Positions 5,271-6,906 of a DNA stretch of 6,906 bases are shown here, one piece after another. The position numbers and the translations under genes were made by a program. Position 1 is the stretch's first letter. Each line of letters begins with the position of its first letter. The DNA lies in assembly GCF_946477055.1 (NCBI RefSeq), contig NZ_CAMKXG010000185.1:1-6906 (forward strand). The letters run 5' to 3'. Source of the stretch: Lonsdalea britannica (lineage in GTDB: Bacteria > Pseudomonadota > Gammaproteobacteria > Enterobacterales > Enterobacteriaceae). Below the pieces are notes generated by a model, which searched no databases, was not told the origin of the DNA, and saw only the letters and a list, made by a program, of their open reading frames with translations.

Positions 5271-6554
5271 TTACTGGCACAGACTGTAGATAATCGCGGT
5301 CATCGCAATCAGACCGGCCAGGGTCACAAAGAGATTGCTGAGCTGTCCGCTGTAACGCCGCATGGCGGGGACGCGATGAATCGCATACATCGGCATCAGG
5401 AATAGCAGGCAGGCGATAATCGGGCCGCCCAACGTTTCGATCATCCCAAGAATGCTGGGGTTCTTCGTGGCGACCAGCCAGGTGGTCAGCAGCATAAAGA
5501 GGGTGGTGATGCGGTTCAGCGTGCGCGGAGCCCACGTTTTCCCGCTCCGACGCAGCGTTTTCACCATCAGCCCGTTGAACCCTTCGCCTGCGCCAAGGTA
5601 ATGACCCAGGAACGATTTAGAGATAGCGACGGTCGCGATCAGCGGCGCGGCATAGCCGATGAGCGCGCTATCAAAGTGGTTCGCCAGATAAGACAGAATC
5701 GAGATGTTCTGCGTTTTTGCCGACATCAGTTCTTCCGGCGACAGCGCTAGCACACAGCTGAACACGAAAAACATCACCGTCAGCACCATCATCACATGGC
5801 TATAGGACAGAATGCGGGTGCATTTCTTCTCCGCCGCATCGCCGTACTCTTTGCGCTTGGCGACGGCAAACGAGGAGATGATCGGCGAGTGGTTAAACGA
5901 AAACACCATCACCGGGATCGCCAGCCAAAGCGTCGCGGGCAGGCTGCTGCCGCTGACGGCGCCCGATAAAGACAGATGATGAAACACCGACAGATTCCAA
6001 TGCGGCACCAGATAGCAGGCCAGCAGCAACAGCACGGTCAAGAACGGATAGACCAGCACGCTCATCGCTTTCACGATGGTGGCTTCTCCGAGGCGGACGA
6101 CGAACATCAGGCACAGAATCAGCACCAAGGCTAGCAAGGCGCGCGGTGGCGACGGCAGGTGCAGCTGATGGGTGATGAAGCTATCGACGGTATTGGTGAT
6201 CGCCACGCTGTAGACCAGCAGAATGGGATAAATCGCGAAAAAATACAGCAGGGTAATGAGATGACCGGCCCGGGCGCCGAAGTGCTCCTCCACGACCTCG
6301 GTGATGTCTTCCGCATCGCCTTTGCCAGAAAGGACGAAACGGCACAGCGCGCGATGCGAGTAGTGCGTCATCGGAAACGCGATAATCGCCATGATGATGA
6401 GCGGCAGCAAACCGCCGATACCGGCATTGATGGGCAGAAACAGCACCCCGGCGCCGATGGCCGTGCCATACAGTCCCAGCATCCAGACGGTATCGCTTTT
6501 GCGCCAGGTGGAGGCGGTGTCAAAGACCGCGCTGCTTTCCTGAATTGAGCTCAT
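5271..6554 (-). CDS. sdaC: Serine/proton symporter, SdaC (HAAAP family)
   Basis: This 427-residue inner-membrane carrier of the hydroxy/aromatic amino acid permease family is within two residues of remembered E. coli SdaC, a high-affinity serine-H+ symporter. The diagnostic N-terminal block WRKSDTVWMLGLYGTAIGAG (17-36) leads into the first helices. DITEVVEEHFG (83-93) precedes TLLYFFAIYPILLVYSVAIT (101-120). IPVMVFSFNHSPIISSFAVA (213-232) and FLGHYLGAGEGFNG (315-328) are conserved family segments. About 11 hydrophobic helices are visible, ending MTAIIYSLC. The paralogues TdcC and YhaO/YhjV are less similar in the segments I can recall. The start is supported by AGGAG (6567-6563) with an 8-base spacer. 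In E. coli, sdaC precedes the deaminase gene sdaB. Here it is followed by a hairpin and then ppk, so it appears monocistronic. At residue 323 there is G where I recall R in E. coli (GAREGFNG); the effect is unknown. Confidence 0.94.
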   Translation of the reverse strand: MSSIQESSAVFDTASTWRKSDTVWMLGLYGTAIGAGVLFLPINAGIGGLLPLIIMAIIAFPMTHYSHRALCRFVLSGKGDAEDITEVVEEHFGARAGHLITLLYFFAIYPILLVYSVAITNTVDSFITHQLHLPSPPRALLALVLILCLMFVVRLGEATIVKAMSVLVYPFLTVLLLLACYLVPHWNLSVFHHLSLSGAVSGSSLPATLWLAIPVMVFSFNHSPIISSFAVAKRKEYGDAAEKKCTRILSYSHVMMVLTVMFFVFSCVLALSPEELMSAKTQNISILSYLANHFDSALIGYAAPLIATVAISKSFLGHYLGAGEGFNGLMVKTLRRSGKTWAPRTLNRITTLFMLLTTWLVATKNPSILGMIETLGGPIIACLLFLMPMYAIHRVPAMRRYSGQLSNLFVTLAGLIAMTAIIYSLCQ

Positions 6555-6595
6555 ACAACTCTCTCCTGAGCGAGTAATGCCTATAAAACAGACGA

Positions 6596-6617
6596 CCGGC
6601 GAATGAAGTCAGGCCGG
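6596..6617 (-). terminator. Second terminator-like hairpin before sdaC
   Basis: On the minus strand CCGGC (6617-6613) pairs with GCCGG (6600-6596) around a 12-base loop, followed by TCGTCTGTTTTA. The stem is short and the T-run begins 7 bases after it, so termination would be weak at best. It sits between the hairpin at 6642-6655 and the sdaC start. Confidence 0.22.
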
Positions 6618-6631
6618 GCGAAACGTGCGGG

Positions 6632-6655
6632 AAAACAATGAGCCGTCAGGACGGC
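6632..6655 (-). terminator. Possible attenuator hairpin in the sdaC leader
   Basis: On the minus strand GCCGT-CCTG-ACGGC (6655-6642) forms a 5-bp, mostly GC stem with a 4-base loop, followed by TCATTGTTTT. It starts 2 bases after the stop codon of the 33-codon serine-rich ORF and lies about 80 bases before the sdaC start. The arrangement resembles a leader-peptide attenuator, but the stem is short and the T-run is interrupted. Confidence 0.28.
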
Positions 6656-6657
6656 GA

Positions 6658-6759
6658 TCATCTGGCGATGCACCTATCTGAAGCGAAAGCCGAGGATAAG
6701 ACCAAACGGGACGACGAGCCGTTAGCGAAAACGCCGTTGAGCAGAGGAGAAATCTTCAT
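6658..6759 (-). CDS. Possible 33-residue serine-rich leader peptide
   Basis: The minus strand opens with ATG at 6759 and stops with TGA at 6660-6658. The peptide begins MKISPLLNGVF and contains seven serines in 33 residues: positions 4, 15-17, 22-23 and 27, including three consecutive Ser codons (TCG TCG TCC). The nearest Shine-Dalgarno-like sequence, AAGGA, is 13 bases upstream, which is too far for good initiation. I do not recognise it, and an ORF this short arises easily by chance. It is listed because its serine runs, the hairpin right after its stop and the downstream serine transporter gene together suggest a regulatory leader. Confidence 0.2.
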   Translation of the reverse strand: MKISPLLNGVFANGSSSRLVLSSAFASDRCIAR

Positions 6760-6870
6760 TGCGGGAAATACATCCTTAAATACCAGTTTCCGTGAGCGCC
6801 GCGGTAAGAACACGCGGTCATTGCATTCGGGCAAACAAGATGGCCGGAATCGCGGCGCTATTATCTCGCT

Positions 6871-6894
6871 AAATAAAACGCGGGTGCAAACCCG
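6871..6894 (-). terminator. Intrinsic terminator-like hairpin at the right edge
   Basis: On the minus strand CGGGT-TTGC-ACCCG (6894-6881) is a 5-bp stem with a 4-base loop, followed by CGTTTTATTT (to 6871). The T-rich tail suits termination of a minus-strand gene that would lie beyond the window and end near 6906. The stem is short, so strength is uncertain. Confidence 0.45.
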
Positions 6895-6906
6895 GTCGCC
6901 TGCAGC

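Larger units (their letters stand above)
6555..6906 (-). promoter_or_regulatory. sdaC upstream region (352 bases, no firm gene)
   Basis: No recognisable protein gene fits here. In the sdaC direction it contains, in order: a terminator-like hairpin near the window edge, a possible -10 GATAAT (6865-6860) with a weak -35 TTGCAC (6889-6884, 18-base spacer), a small hairpin (CCGCG 6799-6803 with CGCGG 6813-6817), a 33-codon ORF, a hairpin at 6642-6655, a second hairpin (6596-6617) followed by TTTT, and the sdaC Shine-Dalgarno. The length and layout would allow a long 5' leader. The promoter is not confidently placed. Confidence 0.4.

Noticed and set aside
6782..6906. tRNA, riboswitch or partial gene at the right edge
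   Set aside because: No cloverleaf, recognised aptamer core or ORF of useful length was seen; only a terminator-like hairpin and a weak promoter candidate.

Overview
This window looks like an ordinary chromosomal segment of a gamma-proteobacterium in the order Enterobacterales. The Ppk, Ppx, SdaC, YbiI and UspG products all read as close relatives of their Escherichia coli counterparts. Gene order differs from E. coli, and some divergence suggests a genus outside the E. coli/Salmonella group; a plant-associated or Pectobacteriaceae-like lineage is a guess. The first 26 bases are not genomic: they match the Nextera (Tn5) sequencing adapter. The left edge is therefore probably a raw contig end.

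Layout, left to right. Adapter (1-26). An AT-rich leader (27-187) and then uspG (188-616, plus), a universal stress protein. It converges across a hairpin on ybiI (656-922, minus), a small DksA/TraR-type zinc-finger protein. Next is yfgG (1055-1276, minus), a DUF2633 single-pass membrane protein. The yfgG-ppx gap holds a perfect CRP-type palindrome, a long hairpin and a possible promoter. Then come ppx (1440-2984, minus) and ppk (2994-5057, minus), a two-gene polyphosphate operon separated by 9 bases. The gap upstream of ppk has a possible Pho box with a -10 element, and a 15-bp palindrome. Last is sdaC (5271-6554, minus), a serine/proton symporter, with a 352-base upstream region to the window end. 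That region holds a possible serine-rich leader ORF, two terminator-like hairpins, and a terminator for a gene outside the window.

How the genes fit together. ppk and ppx make and degrade inorganic polyphosphate, a phosphate and energy reserve tied to starvation and the stringent response. UspG and the DksA-like YbiI are also stress-associated families, so most of the window is stress physiology, although only ppk-ppx looks like a true operon. sdaC imports serine, but no serine deaminase gene lies directly downstream, unlike the sdaC-sdaB pair of E. coli.

I see no mobile element, CRISPR array, RNA gene or obviously undescribed multi-gene system. The more interesting signals are regulatory: the CRP site, the sdaC leader and the Pho box. 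All are read by eye and untested.
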